From Gnetum montanum (taxonomy: Eukaryota > Streptophyta > Gnetopsida > Gnetales > Gnetaceae): a DNA stretch of 64,000 bases. The notes under the pieces were generated by a model. The model saw only the letters and a program-made list of their open reading frames with translations. It did not search any database and had not been told where the DNA came from. Position numbers and translations under genes: made by a program. The stretch spans positions 62,001 through 126,000 of the forward strand of contig MNCI01001988.1 in assembly GCA_015680685.1 (NCBI GenBank). The letters run 5' to 3'. Of the stretch, positions 10,283 through 22,451 are shown in pieces. Each line of letters opens with the position of its first letter. Within the stretch, counting starts at the first letter, position 1.

Positions 10283-11060
10283 CCATTTCTTATCATTGTC
10301 ATTGTTGGCTTTCTTAGGTTGTTGGTCTTCATGGCTAGGAGCTTCTTCTTGAAGCTCCATTTCATACCCTTGCTCTATGTCTATGTTGTTGATAGTTAGG
10401 GGAACCACATTATCATCATGAATTATTATTTCACCTCCCTTGTAAGAAAGGTGAATTTCTTGATGGATGGGATATGACATAGCTTGTAATTGAGCTAAGA
10501 AATTTGAATCCTGGTATCTCTTCCATCAAGTTGAATCCTGGTATCTCTTCCATCACCAAGAAATTTGTGCTTGTGGGGAATTTTTCCCTAGCTACAAAAT
10601 CCAAGGAGATAGAAACCTTGATCACAACTCTTGATCCATTGAAGAACTTAAGAGCTATGGTGGTTGTAGGTTGTATTTTCTCAATTAAACCCAAGCACTC
10701 AATGATGGTACATGGGATGATGTTTGTTGTGGCTTTGTTAGAAACATGCACCTAATGGATTTTAAATTGTCCTATGCGTATGGTTATGAATAAATGGGCT
10801 TTAGTTACTTCACCATTTTGGGGATTGATCTTAATTTTTCTATTGAAAAATTTTAAGGGTGTTGACTTTTCCTCCCTTGGTGATGGAAGAATCATCACTA
10901 CATGGATGGATTCCTCATTAGTGGGGATATCCTCCCCAACGAGAATGGAAATTAACATTTTGACTAGTACCAAATGATGTGTGTTAGAAGTCATGATCAG
11001 GTAATATAAGCTTATAGTTGTGTTATTTTGCTTGAGGGATTGCCTGACTTGGTCCATTAC
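10283..11060 (-). pseudogene. Element E protease (decayed, truncated by A)
   Basis: Minus-strand frame from MDQVRQSLKQNNTTISLYYL (start near 11057), equivalent to MSLYDLVMTLAV of element D. It keeps EDIPTNEESIHV, INPQNGEVTKAHLFITI and LKFFNGSRVVIKVSI, REKFPTS. The active-site segment reads VHVSNKATTN where D has VHVDDSVATN, so the catalytic Asp is gone. A 27-bp tandem duplication at about 10506-10558 repeats EEIPGF. The expected LGRPW motif is lost, but PIHQEIHLSYKGGEIIIHDD remains near the end at 10280-10480. Confidence 0.75.
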
Positions 11061-13830
11061 ACTAAGGAAGTTTTTATCATTGGCTATGGGCTTATCACAC
11101 TAGTTGTGCTTTACTTCCTTCATGTGTCCCAAAATATGAACTTCAACTTTAAGCTATGGCTGTTGTGACTCTTCCTTGTTGTTTTGGTTGTGGGCTTTTT
11201 GATCCTCCTGTAGCTTGTTGGTTAAAGGGGTTGGGGCAGAGGAAGTCATTAGTATAGCTAAAATGGAATTTGGCTTTGGTGGATCCACTTCCTTTTGTGC
11301 CTTCATCTACTTATCTCCCTTATTGTCAAGCTATTGCTTATGCTTCTTCCTTTGTTTGGTTCAAGTTTTTTGGTTGTCAACCATTGGCTATGAGGAAGAG
11401 GCAGTAGCATTGACTATCATAGGATTCCATTGTACTATTGCTTGGGCTATAGTTGTTTGGGTTGTATTGGGTTTGGGAAAATTAATGACAAAAGGTTCCC
11501 AAGGAGGCATTCATGATGGTACTATTTTGATAAAAGGAGTTCTTGAGTTATGGGAAGCTGAAGAAGCCCTTTCACTATAGAGGGGTACTTGAATCATGAA
11601 TGGTTCTCTTGTAGGTCTTTGATTGTCATGAATGTTGAATGTTGAAATAACATTAGGGCTATCATTAGCATTCAATAGTTCCTTGTAGACCTACATTGAC
11701 TAGTTTTGTGGCTGAATTGGGTTGGAAGCATCTAAGATTAGCTTCCCCTTATCTATCATCCTTTTTAGGTCATCCTTCAACACAAGGTAGAAGTCTAGGT
11801 CATGACCAGGTAGTTGATGATAATGGTAGAAGTGGTTTAGATTGAAGTATCTAGGTAACTAGGGATCATCCTTTGTTTCTTGAGTGGGATCCTTGGCTAT
11901 TTCACATAACTGCTCATGTTTCTTTCAAGTAGCTTCTATCATTTTTTTGTACTACATTCACCCATAAAGGCTAATAGTTGGTCTAGCAACTTAGATGGTT
12001 TTAATGGAAATGTAGTGTATTTGGACTTGCCCTTCAATTCAAATTTAGGTATAGTTGTTGTCGATGTAGTGGCCTTAGAGGCTAATGGTTGGTGATTGCA
12101 GTCATTGGTGGGGGCCTTGGGTGGATTGGCCTTCAGCCCTTGGTTTGTGTTCTTTGTTTTCTTTGTCATAGTTTCTATAGTCATGTTGTTTTTTTTGCTC
12201 TTTTCTTTGTCTCTTCAAGTTTTTTGGTTTTTATATGCTATGTACACTGGATCATGACTAGCCTCCACAACATCCTTTATATTTTTAGTTTGAGAGAATG
12301 CTCGGTTAAGAGACTGTGGATCAAGGTAGTAGAGATTAGACTTTTTAAAGTAATTCATTACTCTCTTAAATATGGCTAACAAGTGGGCCTTGTCTATAGG
12401 CTTTGGTATTTCACTTAGTAGTTCATTTCATGGTTGGATGAACTTCTGTATGAGTTATAAGGGCTCCTACTTGACCTTCAAGAATTGGTAAGCATTGTGT
12501 CAGGCTTCAAGTTATACTTGAAGTGGTTGACAAACTAGGCTACTAAGTTCTCTAAAGAGGATATGGATCTCCTAGGAAATTCATGATACTAATCAAGAAC
12601 TTTCCCAGTTAAAGACATAGGGAAAATCCTCATGATGGCATGAGGCCATGGCTACAAAGTAAACATTCAGATCAAAAGGTAATAAGGTTAGCATTAGGAT
12701 CACTTTCTCCATTATATTTGCTAAATTGGCAAATAGGGACACCAGGATGAAGTGTCAAGAATGGAACTACAGGATTGATGGGATCATCCTAGTAGAAGTC
12801 CATAATCTTGACAATTTGTAAAGTAGAGGGTTTAAGTCTTTTCAACTCCTTTGTTAGGTCTTGGATCATCTACAAGGCTTGATACAGATCCTATGATGAC
12901 CTTGCTAGTTGTGGGGTTTGTGCATAATGTTGTGACATTTGTTGTGAGGCTTGTAACCTCACCATGGATTGCATGATAGAAGGAAGAGGTTGTATTATTG
13001 TTGTGGCTTGTGAGATAAATAAAGAAAAGCATGTTTGTGCTAGTACTTGAAGCACAAATGGGACAAATGGGATGTATGACCCCTGTGTTGCTTGGGGTTC
13101 CATGATGGATCCCACATGAGTAATTAGAGGATTTGTAGTGGTAAAAATCACTATCAATAGTTTTATATATAAAGACTATGTTGTAAATGACATTGATGTG
13201 TTATTGTTGTTTGTGGCATTGGATAAGTTTGATATGTGACTATAATCAGCATGGGATCCACTGTAGTAGGGTAGGAAGGAGTGGAAGATGGTGGTATCAT
13301 GCCCATGGAGAAAACAAAAGCATTAGAGAAAGGTGCTGTGACCTTGGGGAATGTTTGACCTTGGGGAATGTTTGTTGTAACAGTCCTCCCAAGATGTTTT
13401 CAGACTTAGATTCTACCTTAAACTTCATCGTCCTCTTCTTGTTGTTCCTCAGACCTATGCCTATCATCTTTCTCTTCCATGGTAATCAATTGGGCTAGGA
13501 TGCTAGCATAGATGTTGTTAAGGGGAATTTGGTCATACAAGGAAGGGATGTACTCCTTCCCACTCTTGTGTATGAGCTCAAACTCTCTCTTGGCATCTAC
13601 TTTAATATATGGAATTAGCATGCCTACCTATATTTTAGCACAAATGAAGTTATAGTAATCTTCATTTATGGCTTCAAAATCAAGACTCTCCCCTCTGACC
13701 CTTAAAGGTCACCTACAATCAATGATGGTAGAGTATTTGGAATCATATACCCTCATGGCTTATTAGCTATGATCTTTGCTAGTGAGGGTGAAGGGACATT
13801 TGGTTGATTGTTGAAAAGATGTGGCTACAG
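11061..13830 (-). pseudogene. Element E gag, zinc-knuckle region and linker (decayed)
   Basis: The core gag domain is at about 12350-12880 on the minus strand: MDFYQDDPINP, FSKYNGESDPNANLITF and the LNRAFSQTKNIKDVVE segment match element D (VLDFYHDDPINS, LTKYNGNGDPNSHLVTF, LSQAFTQIKNIEQAAQ). The nucleocapsid-like box near 11790-11850 reads FYHYHQLPGHDLDFY, with the last Cys of the knuckle changed to Tyr. The linker to protease carries PFMIQVPL, TPFIKIVPS and PFVINFPK, the repeated motif seen in D. The N-terminal side (13060-13620) is Gln-rich, then acidic (SEEQQEEDDEV). Many TAG, TGA and frame breaks. Confidence 0.75.
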
Positions 13831-13859
13831 TGTTGAGAGTGTCTTAAAAATAGGCTATA

Positions 13860-15205
13860 AATGGTATAATAGAAGTAAATTTGAGTGAATGGAATTCAAA
13901 AAAATTTTATAGGAAATGAAAATGGAAAAAAATAAGGTTCTTACTATAATTAGTAAGTGGGGGATTTGAGGGGTTTACCCCTTTAGCAAGAATGAAAAGT
14001 TGAAATCATTGGTGTCAACCCTCACCCAAGTTGGCCTCCTAACTACCTCTACGCTGGGTATGGTAGGGGGGGCGGAATGAGAGGAGGGGGGGAGGGGGGT
14101 GGGGGGTGGGCAAAAGAAGGAGGATGAGATAATAGAAGTCTCACACCTTCTAACTCAATGCTAATGATGGGAAACACTACAAACCAAAGTGGAAAGTTTG
14201 GGGTTTCATACTACAAATTAGTTTTAGTAGGATGTCAATTCTCTTAGCTTGGAAAATAAATGGGGGAAAGCTAAATTTTTGAAGTTTGGTAATTTTTGGA
14301 AGGGCTGCACCATCCACTTTAGAAACTAAAATAAAATTGGTAGTAAGAAGCACAAAGATGGAAAATATTCAACACTAGCCTTGGAGGAAAACATTCACAA
14401 CAAGTGCTATGAAAAGTCACCACCCAACCACTTGCAACTTTCACATTGTAGTTTTGGTCACATGAGGGTGGGGGGTGGGGGGTTGGTGGGAAGGGGTAGC
14501 ATTGATCTTTTACAAGTTTCAGTTGTAAAAATATGGGAAAAGGCTTTCAATTTGTAATGTTGATTTTGGAGAATTTGATGTTAAGCCTCTTCAACACTAG
14601 GCTTCCCAATTGCTTCTACACTAGGTATGGGAGGAGGGAAGAAGAAGGGTTAGATAATGGAAATCTCACATCTCCTATCCCAATGTTGATAGAGGGGAAA
14701 GGTTAAAAAAATCAAAATGGAAGGTTGGTATTTTTTCACCAAAATTGGTTTTAGCAAGCTACCAACTTTCTTAGCTTAAAAAGATGGGGTTAGGGGGTGG
14801 AGAGGGGGTGAAGCCAACTTTTGGAAGCTGAATGGCTTTCATAAGGGTTGAATCATCCACTTTAGAAACTAGAGAAATTTGGCTGAAAAATTCACAACGA
14901 GTGTTGTGAAATTTTAGCATCCAAACCACATGTGGCTTCTACATTGAGGTTTTTTATCATAGGATAATTTTGGAAGCCAAGTGGGACAAGGAAATGCATC
15001 AAACAACATCAACGCTAGCTTTACAAATTCACAATTGCTGTAAGAATTTGAAAGTCGAAACACTTGCCACTGCTACATTAGGTTTTTGGAGTAGAAGGGA
15101 ATGAATTACATCATTGATTATGAGGCAGATTCAAATGTTTTGGCTATAAAAATAAAGGAAAAGCTTGCAAATGACAATGAAAAGAATAGATTTAGTTATA
15201 GAATT
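13860..15205. other. Element E leader with tandem duplication and G-rich tracts
   Basis: Noncoding interval between primer-binding site and gag. Two diverged direct copies start at about 14032 and 14601 (offset near 570): both have CCTC/CTTC..CTAC.CT.GGTATGG, GGAAATCTCAC or AGAAGTCTCAC, and CATCCACTTTAGAAACTA. Each carries plus-strand G tracts (14066-14110, 14466-14497, 14766-14812), which would be C-rich in the element RNA. No open frame of note. Confidence 0.6.
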
Positions 15206-15212
15206 TAGGCAG

Positions 15213-15234
15213 AGGCCCTTTTTCTAGTGCCAAG
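15213..15234 (-). promoter_or_regulatory. Primer-binding site of element E
   Basis: On the minus strand this reads CTTGGCACTAGAAAAAGGGC, then CTC, a few bases inside the LTR end. Its form (TTGGC..CTAGAA..GGGCC) matches the D site (TGACGCTAGGAGGGCC). Donor tRNA not assigned. Confidence 0.6.
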
Positions 15235-15243
15235 AAAAACTAT

Positions 15244-16781
15244 TGTGACTGAAGACCTTGGTCGTTGGAAAAACCAAGGATCCTTAGTGTAGTAGTTTCT
15301 TAATCCATGAATCCATAGGGCCTCAATGGGAAAAATGGGATTTGAGGCACCCTCACTGGTCCGACAGATCAACCAAGGACTTATGGAATGTAAAATGTGG
15401 TAATAAAATGGAATGGAATGTAAAACTACTAGTAGATTTGAAATGATGCATAAATATATTTCATATACAAAACTCAAAACTCAAAACGTTATTAAAAAAA
15501 AGAATAAACTACAAGTTAGAGAAATATGTACAAATGGTACCTGGATGAGCAGAAAGAGGGTTCACTTATGTAGGAGTTCAAAGCCCATTGAAGCTAATGT
15601 GATCTGCTTCATGATCCGGATGTTAAGCCACTCCTGATGCTATCAAACCTCCTTTACTGCAAAACTTAAATCTACAAGTTGGTTCACTACTAGGGGGGAG
15701 GGGGGTTGAGAAAAGTGAGAAAGTTTCCTATTAGATTACTCCACTTTGGGGACTGGGAGCCCTAGAAATGTAGCTTTAACCCAAAAAATTCACAAGTCTC
15801 AAGGCTATAATGCTTCCACATTAAGGTTCAAGAGAATGTAAGTATGGGAACTTGCAAGAGTTCTTGAGTGCTTGAATGTCCAAAGTGTGAAATTAGTGCT
15901 TGGAAAATTTCTTAACCATTTGAATAGTTGTAGAACTACCAAAGTGTTTGTATGCAAAAAGTTGCTAAACATTGCTAAACTTGTAAATGGTGTTGAAGGC
16001 TAGTTTTTATAGGTTTTGGGCCATGCATGGAGGCTACAAAATGGCTATGATTTGGCTGGAACTTAGTTGTAGAATGGTTGTAAATTAGCTATAAAATTCA
16101 AGTAATATGATTGCCCAAATTTTGGGAGTTACTATACATAGTAAGTGCTTCCCTTCATGGCCATTCTGTTTACTATAGATTATTACCGGGGCATACCTTG
16201 AATGCTGGAGATGAATCTTCCATGCTAAGCTCTCCATCATGCTTATTAAAGTGGCTAGATAATGTTGAAGTGCATGAAGTGTTGAACTCTAGCTATTGTC
16301 GGTTTCATGCTGGGATATGTAAGTGTCAATGCTGAGGGTGAATACTTCATGTTGGGGGGAGGGGGAAACTTCCATGCTAAGGAGGGAAGGTTTCCATGTT
16401 GTGCATGTGGTCTCCACACTGAAGGGGAAAAGTTCAAAGCCCCCATCCTTCCATGTTGGGGGTAGGTAATATTTACTCCTTGCATGTGTTTCTATCATAG
16501 AAAAGTGTATACCCTATATAAAACCCATCAAATTACCTTTTTTGGCATTCAAAAAGGCATTTTAACCCCCCCACCCCTGCAAAAAAAAAAAAATCCAAAA
16601 TATAAACACTGGGTGATTTTTTTTCACTTGGGGAATGAGGCTTTAACCACTTATGAGGCATTTTTTAGCCCCAAAAGTATCAAGTATGTGAAAATATTTC
16701 CCATTATGGGTTATAATCTTTACATTTCCAATGAAGTTTTGCCTTAGCTTTCAAGGAGTGAAAGCTACATGATGAAGATTG
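15244..16781 (-). repeat. 5' LTR of element E (about 1.54 kb)
   Basis: Plus-strand left end TGTGACTGAAG next to the primer-binding site. Homologous over its length to the F LTR (41957-43474): shared blocks CAAGGACTTATGGAATG / CTAGGGACTTATGAAATG, TTTTTATAGGTTTTGGGCCATG and CTTGGGGAATGAGGCTTT. The minus-strand TATA box is at 16005-16011. U3 (16012-16781) has repeated TTCCATG motifs at 16215-16460. The right end is placed where similarity to F stops. Confidence 0.7.
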
Positions 16782-16864
16782 GCTATAACATGAAATTTTT
16801 TTTCGTGTTTTAGTATTCTACAACTATCTTTTGAAAAGGTAATATTAAAATTGGATTCACAAAG

Positions 16865-17130
16865 TCGACTCATACTAAGAGGTTATGTTTTAACCCATCA
16901 ATAAAAAACACATTGTTCATAGTGGGTAGTCCATTACATTTTCCTCCTATGGTATCAATACCTATTATGGGTGCTTCCATGTCATCTCCAAATGTGACTG
17001 TACCACAATTTTATTCCTTAAAGTAGGTGAAGTAGGATTTGTTACCTATAATGTGCCTTGAACACCCATTTTCAATATACCATGTGTTAACATTGTCATT
17101 GGAGAGGGTAATTTGTGCCATCAAATTCTT
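16865..17130 (-). pseudogene. copia protease region (decayed)
   Basis: Minus-strand reading from about 17095: NTWYIENGCSRHIIGNKSYF, equivalent to the copia motif WYLDSGCSRHMTG. The catalytic Asp-Ser-Gly reads Glu-Asn-Gly, so activity is lost. It continues through VTFGDDMEAPIIGIDTIGGK and NNVFFIDGLKHNLL, the junction with the pre-integrase region. The stretch is open on both sides of the motif but ends within 100 bases of the E LTR. Confidence 0.8.
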
Positions 17131-17181
17131 TTCAACCTTTCCTTATTTCTCTTTCTAACCCTGCATGGTTTTTTTTATAGG

Positions 17182-17690
17182 CTAGTTTTGCAAAGACCAA
17201 AAATGGTGATGCATTCTAAGATAATAATAATCTTGAACATGATCATATTTACCACAAACTAAACATTTCAAGTAATTTGACCTAAAAGATTTTTCATACC
17301 TAGATGAATGCTGTTTGTGATTCTTGGGTTTCTCCAAAGAGCTCTTGATCAAGTACCTAAAAAGTCTTGTGAATTTTTGAATCTTAGTCCTATGATCTAA
17401 GTTTTTTATTTTGAAGTAAGAGCATTCATCATCAAGAATTTTGATTTTTATTTTCTTGGCATGTAAAGCATCTTTTGTTTCAATGCACAAATTTTGGAAA
17501 GAAAGAATACTATGGCAAAATTTTTCATACCTATCTTCAAAAGAAGCATTATTTTGATAATAATAAGAATTGTTATCTTTACAGGCATAGCCTTCTATCT
17601 TTTTAAATTTAAGCAAGGAAATAATATAATTACCTTGATAAAAGAGGTGAAAAATGAATTGAATGCACTAGTTGATAGTGTCCATTAGGC
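17182..17690 (-). pseudogene. copia gag C-terminal part with zinc knuckle
   Basis: A 144-residue open frame starts at 17616 on the minus strand. It has a Lys-rich middle and ends with CLVCGKYDHVQDYYYL, a CCHC nucleocapsid knuckle whose last Cys has become Tyr. The N-terminal gag portion between this frame and the primer-binding site is very short, so gag is largely deleted. The family role is RNA packaging in the particle. Confidence 0.75.
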
Positions 17691-17747
17691 TTTGTTTGAT
17701 GCTAAGTGTTCCTTTCATGTTCACTCTTGAAGAGAGTATGAGTACTA

Positions 17748-17760
17748 GGCTCTGATACCA
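17748..17760 (-). promoter_or_regulatory. copia primer-binding site, initiator-Met type
   Basis: Minus strand reads TGGTATCAGAGCC, the standard 13-base match to the 3' end of plant initiator methionine tRNA, two bases inside the LTR end. Confidence 0.9.
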
Positions 17761-17762
17761 CT

Positions 17763-18849
17763 TGTGGATTATTGAACTTAAAAGAGGGTGGGTGGGGGTG
17801 GTGGGGGATGAATAAGTTACCCAATTTAAAACTTGCAAACATAAAACAAAAAAGCCAATTTTAATGTGGTTCCTCCAACTTGGGTAGTCCACACTTAGAG
17901 GTTTTAATAGAAAGCACATCTCCAAACTTTGTTGCTCTCAAAACGTGATTGAAGGATCCACACCCTATACAGTCTTCAAGCTCTGCTTTGGAGTGTTGTA
18001 CCATAACACCAATCACTTAACTTGCAAGGTCTTGTCAAGCTTGAAAATGTGGTTTCAAAGCTTCCACAACCTTTACAATCTTTGAGCTTATCACTAGAGT
18101 GTTGTATTGCAACACCAACAACTCAATCCGACAAGATCTTGACAAGCTCAAGCATATCAACCCCATAGGATAGTCAAGAATAAGAATTACAAGGAATTAT
18201 TACAACTAAATTTGTTGATCCTTGTATAGTTAGGTACAACTCACTTTACAATGCCAAAATGATAAGACAATGAATAGCAATAGAGAATTCAATGATAATA
18301 AATGATTAGATAATGAATAAATAAGGATTGCACTTTTTCCAATGCACATCAAGTCTTCTTATAGCTACCATGTTGCAAAATCCTTCTTCAAACTTGTGCA
18401 ATGGTTAGCTAATGATCACTAATGGTCATGTGAGATGTCTTTCCCATGCCTTAGACATCTCTCTCAATTTGCCTTCAATTCTGGGAAGATATATTTGTTT
18501 CCTGAAAGATGTCTTTCTAAAGTCTCTACTCTGGAAGACGTCTTTCTAAACATGGTTTATAATATGTAAAAACATCTTTGTCTCATGAAAGATGTATTTA
18601 TTTGAGAAATATATCTTGCTATTTCTGAAGATGTGTTTGTCTAAGTTCACTTCAAATTTGCCAAGATGTTTGCTGCTTCCTAGAGAAGTCTTTCTTCACT
18701 TTTCCTTGCATGACGAATGCATTGTTCCTTGTCCATAGCTTTACTTAATCCAAGTTCTTGTCTTACAAGCACAACAACTAGACACACATATAAACAAACT
18801 TGTTTTCCATTTTCCTTAATATTTTGACACACCAAAACCAAAACGTCCA
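17763..18849 (-). repeat. copia 5' LTR (about 1.07-1.09 kb)
   Basis: It begins TGTGGATTATTG next to the primer-binding site. The outer edge lies between 18831 (GACACA) and 18849 (GTCCA), just before element B sequence. A G-rich run at 17787-17810 (GGGTGGGTGGGGGTGG) could form a quadruplex. Related segments at 17970-18020 and 18050-18140 (TTGCAAGGTCTTG / CAAGATCTTGAC, CAACACCAA) form an internal repeat. Confidence 0.7.
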
Positions 18850-19340
18850 TAGGATGCACCTTTCACTTGGACTAGTGAATGTGAGAATGCATTTCAACAG
18901 TTAAAGTAAAAGCTTGCAGTTATTCCAATTCTACATGTGGATAATTGGTCTAGGATATTTTACATTATAATTAATGCATCTAATTATGTCTTGGAAGTTG
19001 TGCTTACACAATTGGATGATCAAAAACATCTCTACTACATCCATTGTGCTAGCATAAGCATTGTGGGAGCATAATTGAACTACACCACTATAGGAAAAGA
19101 GCTCATCGTAGTGGTGTATATCTTAGAGAAATTTAGGAATTATGTGCTTTAATATCAAGTCTTTGTGCACGTAGACTACAATGCTATTTAGTTTCTCATA
19201 AAGAATACAACAATGAGCCCTTGTATGATATTGTGGCTAATGATTCTATAGGAGTTAGATCTCACTATGATGGACAGAAAGGAAATTGAGATTATGGTCT
19301 CTGATCACTTGTCTTGGTTATGATGGGAGAACAAAGAGGA
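18850..19340 (+). pseudogene. Element B RNase H domain (decayed, 5' truncated)
   Basis: Reads FQQLKQKLAVIPILHVDNWS, then INASNYVLEVVLTQLDDQKH (A: KDAFNYTLEAMLTQLDDKK), GAQLNYTTIGKELIVVVYIL and VMDRKEIEIMVSDHLSWL-type ending near 19320. A few TAG and TAA stops. Truncation at the left is by the copia LTR. Confidence 0.75.
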
Positions 19341-20630
19341 TGAAGGATCTTTATCTGACCAATTTCTAGATGAAATCATCTTTGCTAAAATTTTTGAAAT
19401 GCAAAGTTCTAAAGGTATTGATTAGTACAAGGTCTTTCTCTTTTATCTACTCAACTAAGAGCTACCATAGGAATGGAATACCAAGAAGAAATAATAGTTT
19501 ATTCACTAGGCCAAACACTACATGGAGATCAAGGGCAACCCTTGCAAGATTTATGTCAATGGCTTGGTATGATTGTGCATGCCAAATAGTAATTAATTTT
19601 ATATCCTCTAAGATGCTCATGAGGGTCCTTGTGGGGGCCATTACACTAGGAGGAGGATGATCATTTAAATCCTCATGATAGGATATTACTGGCCAACCAT
19701 CTTTAGAGACACTCATTAGTTCTTCCATTCATCTGAATGTTTCCAATGAGATGGAGAGGTGTTGTATTGATGGAAGGACCATAATAGTGGATTCAACCAC
19801 TCGAGTGTTTTGATCTTTAGAGCATCAATTTCATGGGGTCCATCAATCCCATGTTCAATGAAAAGGGATATGTCATCATATCAATTGACTACTACACAAA
19901 ATGTGCTAAATCTGCTATTGTTGTTGACTATTCATCATCTATGGTAGCATATTTTGTACTAATTTATGATAATAGAACATATTTTATAGGTGCAAATTTT
20001 CAAAAAATAATGCAACGCTTCGGTGTCGAACATAAACTTACAACTCCATACCACTACTAAGCTAATGGTGAAGTAGAAGTCACCAATAGGGAAATAATTA
20101 GAATACTAACTCGTACAGTTAGGAAATATAGGTAAGACTAGAGCACGAAATTTAATGATTTTTTTGGTTCTACTAGTCAACTTGGAAACTTGCTACCAGT
20201 TATTCCCCTTATGAGTTGGTGTATGGGAAAATTCCAATGCTTCCAATTCAAGTAGAGCTTCATACACTTTCAACGACTTGTGAAATTGACCTTGATTTGA
20301 GTATAATCCAAAGAGAATTATTAATGATACTTAATGTGCTAGATGAGAATTGATTAGTAGCCCTATCCATGAACAAGGTGCACAAGGCACACATCAAACA
20401 ATGTCATGCCTTAATAATATGAAAAGTTAAATTCCAACTAGGAGATAAGGTTCTTTACTAGAATCCATGCATGTACCACAATGAAAAAGATTCCAATTAC
20501 TATGGAAAGGATTCTATATTGTCCATGCAACTTTTCCATCTAGGGCCATAACAATTTACCATCCTTCTAGCTTAGAAAAATTATTTCTTGTCAGCATCCG
20601 ACAAGTGAAACCTTTCTAGGAATCAGGAAT
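19341..20630 (+). pseudogene. Element B integrase (decayed)
   Basis: The zinc-binding start is visible as DAHEGPCGGHYT near 19610. The core begins near 19815 and reads MGSINPMFNEKGYVIISIDY, then LIYDNRTYF, keeping the second catalytic Asp that A has lost, and VEVTNREI with the third catalytic Glu. About a dozen residues between the first and second catalytic positions (A: QQNVINRFGVPCA) are missing with frame kept. A TGA at 20351-20353 matches the TGA in A, whereas a probable Trp codon is TGA here (20420-20422) and TAG in A (3928-3930). It ends near 20625. Confidence 0.8.
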
Positions 20631-20702
20631 AACTAGTGGCAAAAACACCTCAATTGATAGCCAACCATGTTTTATGTTTCAAATCTTCTTCTCCCAACTG
20701 AA

Positions 20703-20720
20703 TTGTGAGGGAGATGGCCA
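20703..20720 (+). promoter_or_regulatory. Internal polypurine-like tract, element B
   Basis: TTGTGAGGGAGATGGCCA lies about 75 bases after the integrase end, at the same position as in A and C. It resembles the TTGTGAGGGTA tract before the A LTR. Confidence 0.45.
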
Positions 20721-22145
20721 TCCATGTTAAAATTCTATAATGGCTCCTTAGATTTTCAATTTTTTTTGTTTTACACTATTCTTTATATGTTTTCAATTTT
20801 CTTGAATATTTTACAACTTATTTTATATATTTTCCATTATATATTTTTATTATTTCATGTTTTCTTCTTTATTGTTCAATAAGAATCTTACATTTTTGCC
20901 ACAACTACAACTACTAGAAGTTCATTCGAAACTAAACTTTATGTTTGGATTAATTATTTAATAACTAGATTTTGTTTTCAAATTATGACATTGATTAATG
21001 GAGCATTAATTTTTTAATGGTATCAAGTAGCGAGTCCACCTCATCCACCCATTCAATTCTATGGGAGGTTTTTTTCATCTTGGAAGTATGAGGTCCTTTA
21101 ATAATTACAACTTATAAAGGATTCATGACTTTGATACATGATAGACTTGGAATGGACCAAGTGGAATGGATAAGGACATAGCTTATAGGGGATTTGTCAC
21201 CTTTTGTACCCAACTACCTTCTCGAGTTTTATGGGTATTTTCATTGGTCTCTTACAACTGCTATTGTTGACCAATAACAGGAAGCATGTCTTTGCATGAT
21301 GTGGTTTCCATGAAAGTAAAAACATAGAAATTCAAAGAACATAGCTTAGATAATAATGGAATATAAGCATTGGTTATGAGGTTGGAAAGACATGTTACCC
21401 ATGCCTAAAGGCACCCCTTTATCTAAGGCCCTTCCTATCTTTTTGCTTCTCTTTTCTTCTCTACTTGGAGTGATGGTTGTTCTATGGGAATGGTCATGAA
21501 CTCATGGGGATTGGATAGTATAAATATAATAATGCAAATTCACTTGAAGTGGATGGAATTGGTTCAACCGAAGGATGGGTTAATATCCAGTCATTTTAAC
21601 CACACATACCATAAGGACTTCATGTGACTAGGATGTGAGACTTCATTTCATTTTCTCTCTTCCATCCCTCTACTCTAGTCATCGACCACCTCAATACTTC
21701 TTATCATGATTAATTATTGTGTTCATTTTAATATGGAATAATCCTTTAATGATATCTTGCATGGATTCTCTTTTTAATTATCTATGATCATTCATCATTA
21801 TTGGTGTTTATAGACTCCTTGGTATGAGGGCATGCAAGGGTATTAATGGCATAAGCTTGCTTTGGGAAGGACCCACTTGCATTCTCTTTAGTCTTGTTCA
21901 ACTAAACTTCCTATCCCTTGGTCATTTTGCATTTGATCCCATCATATTACAACAAAAGAAATCTAATTTGGCAACACCTTGACATATTCATTTGTCCTCA
22001 AATCTCCTTTTCTAAGCCAATCTCATGCTTACTTCCATGTATTTTCATCATTTTGGTTTTTCTAGCTTTCTTTAACCTCTTGTTTCATAGTCAAACTCCT
22101 TGAAAATAATTATTTGTTTCATTGGAAAAATTGCTAAAAATAACT
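20721..22145. other. Noncoding spacer, element B
   Basis: About 1.4 kb, T-rich, aligned by eye with A 4227-5725 through GCGAGTCCACCTCATCCACC (21030-21049) and GGACCCACTTGCATTC (21862-21877). No conserved frame. Confidence 0.6.
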
Positions 22146-22230
22146 GCATTGATGCATCCTCGTCAACATAGCTAGATGTGTCAATGCATCCCCATCAATG
22201 TAGTACAAAAATAGTATAAATATGCATCGA
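22146..22230 (+). promoter_or_regulatory. Internal U3-like block with TATA box, element B
   Basis: Contains GTCAACATAGCTAGATG, TCAATGCATCCCCATCAATG and TATAAA at 22215-22220. B's own LTR U3 has CATCAACATAGG, ATCAACATTGATGCATTC and TATAAA at 25855-25860. The match is to B's LTR wording rather than A's. Confidence 0.5.
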
Positions 22231-22451
22231 TACTTAGCCATTTGTTCACATTTTCCTTCCAATGTAAGAGGTTTTTGTGCCATTTTTAGAGCCCAGAGAC
22301 CTTCCAAGCACCATAACTTACCAACCGCTTGCCTAATTTATCTTTTTCTTTGATCCGCTAGCTATTGGATATAAGCTTTTGATTATGGGGGACAACAAAC
22401 CTTTGGTTTATGATAAATACTTTTTTTTTTGGATTTTTCTAACTCCATAAG

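Larger units (their letters stand above)
10283..16781 (-). mobile_element. Element E: Tat-like gypsy gag-protease relic with 5' LTR
   Basis: Read on the minus strand from the right: LTR, primer-binding site, long leader, gag, zinc-knuckle region, linker, protease, then truncation at the LTR of A. The coding part parallels element D in order and sequence. No RT or integrase is visible; they would lie beyond A, outside the window, if they existed. The right end abuts copia protease sequence, so E probably inserted into the copia element. Confidence 0.75.
16782..18849 (-). mobile_element. Ty1/copia fragment: protease, gag, primer-binding site and 5' LTR
   Basis: Minus-strand order is LTR, Met-type primer-binding site, gag with zinc knuckle, protease, then interruption by the E LTR. 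Integrase and RT are absent and would lie beyond E. The right LTR edge abuts element B in the middle of RNase H, so copia probably inserted into B. Confidence 0.8.
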
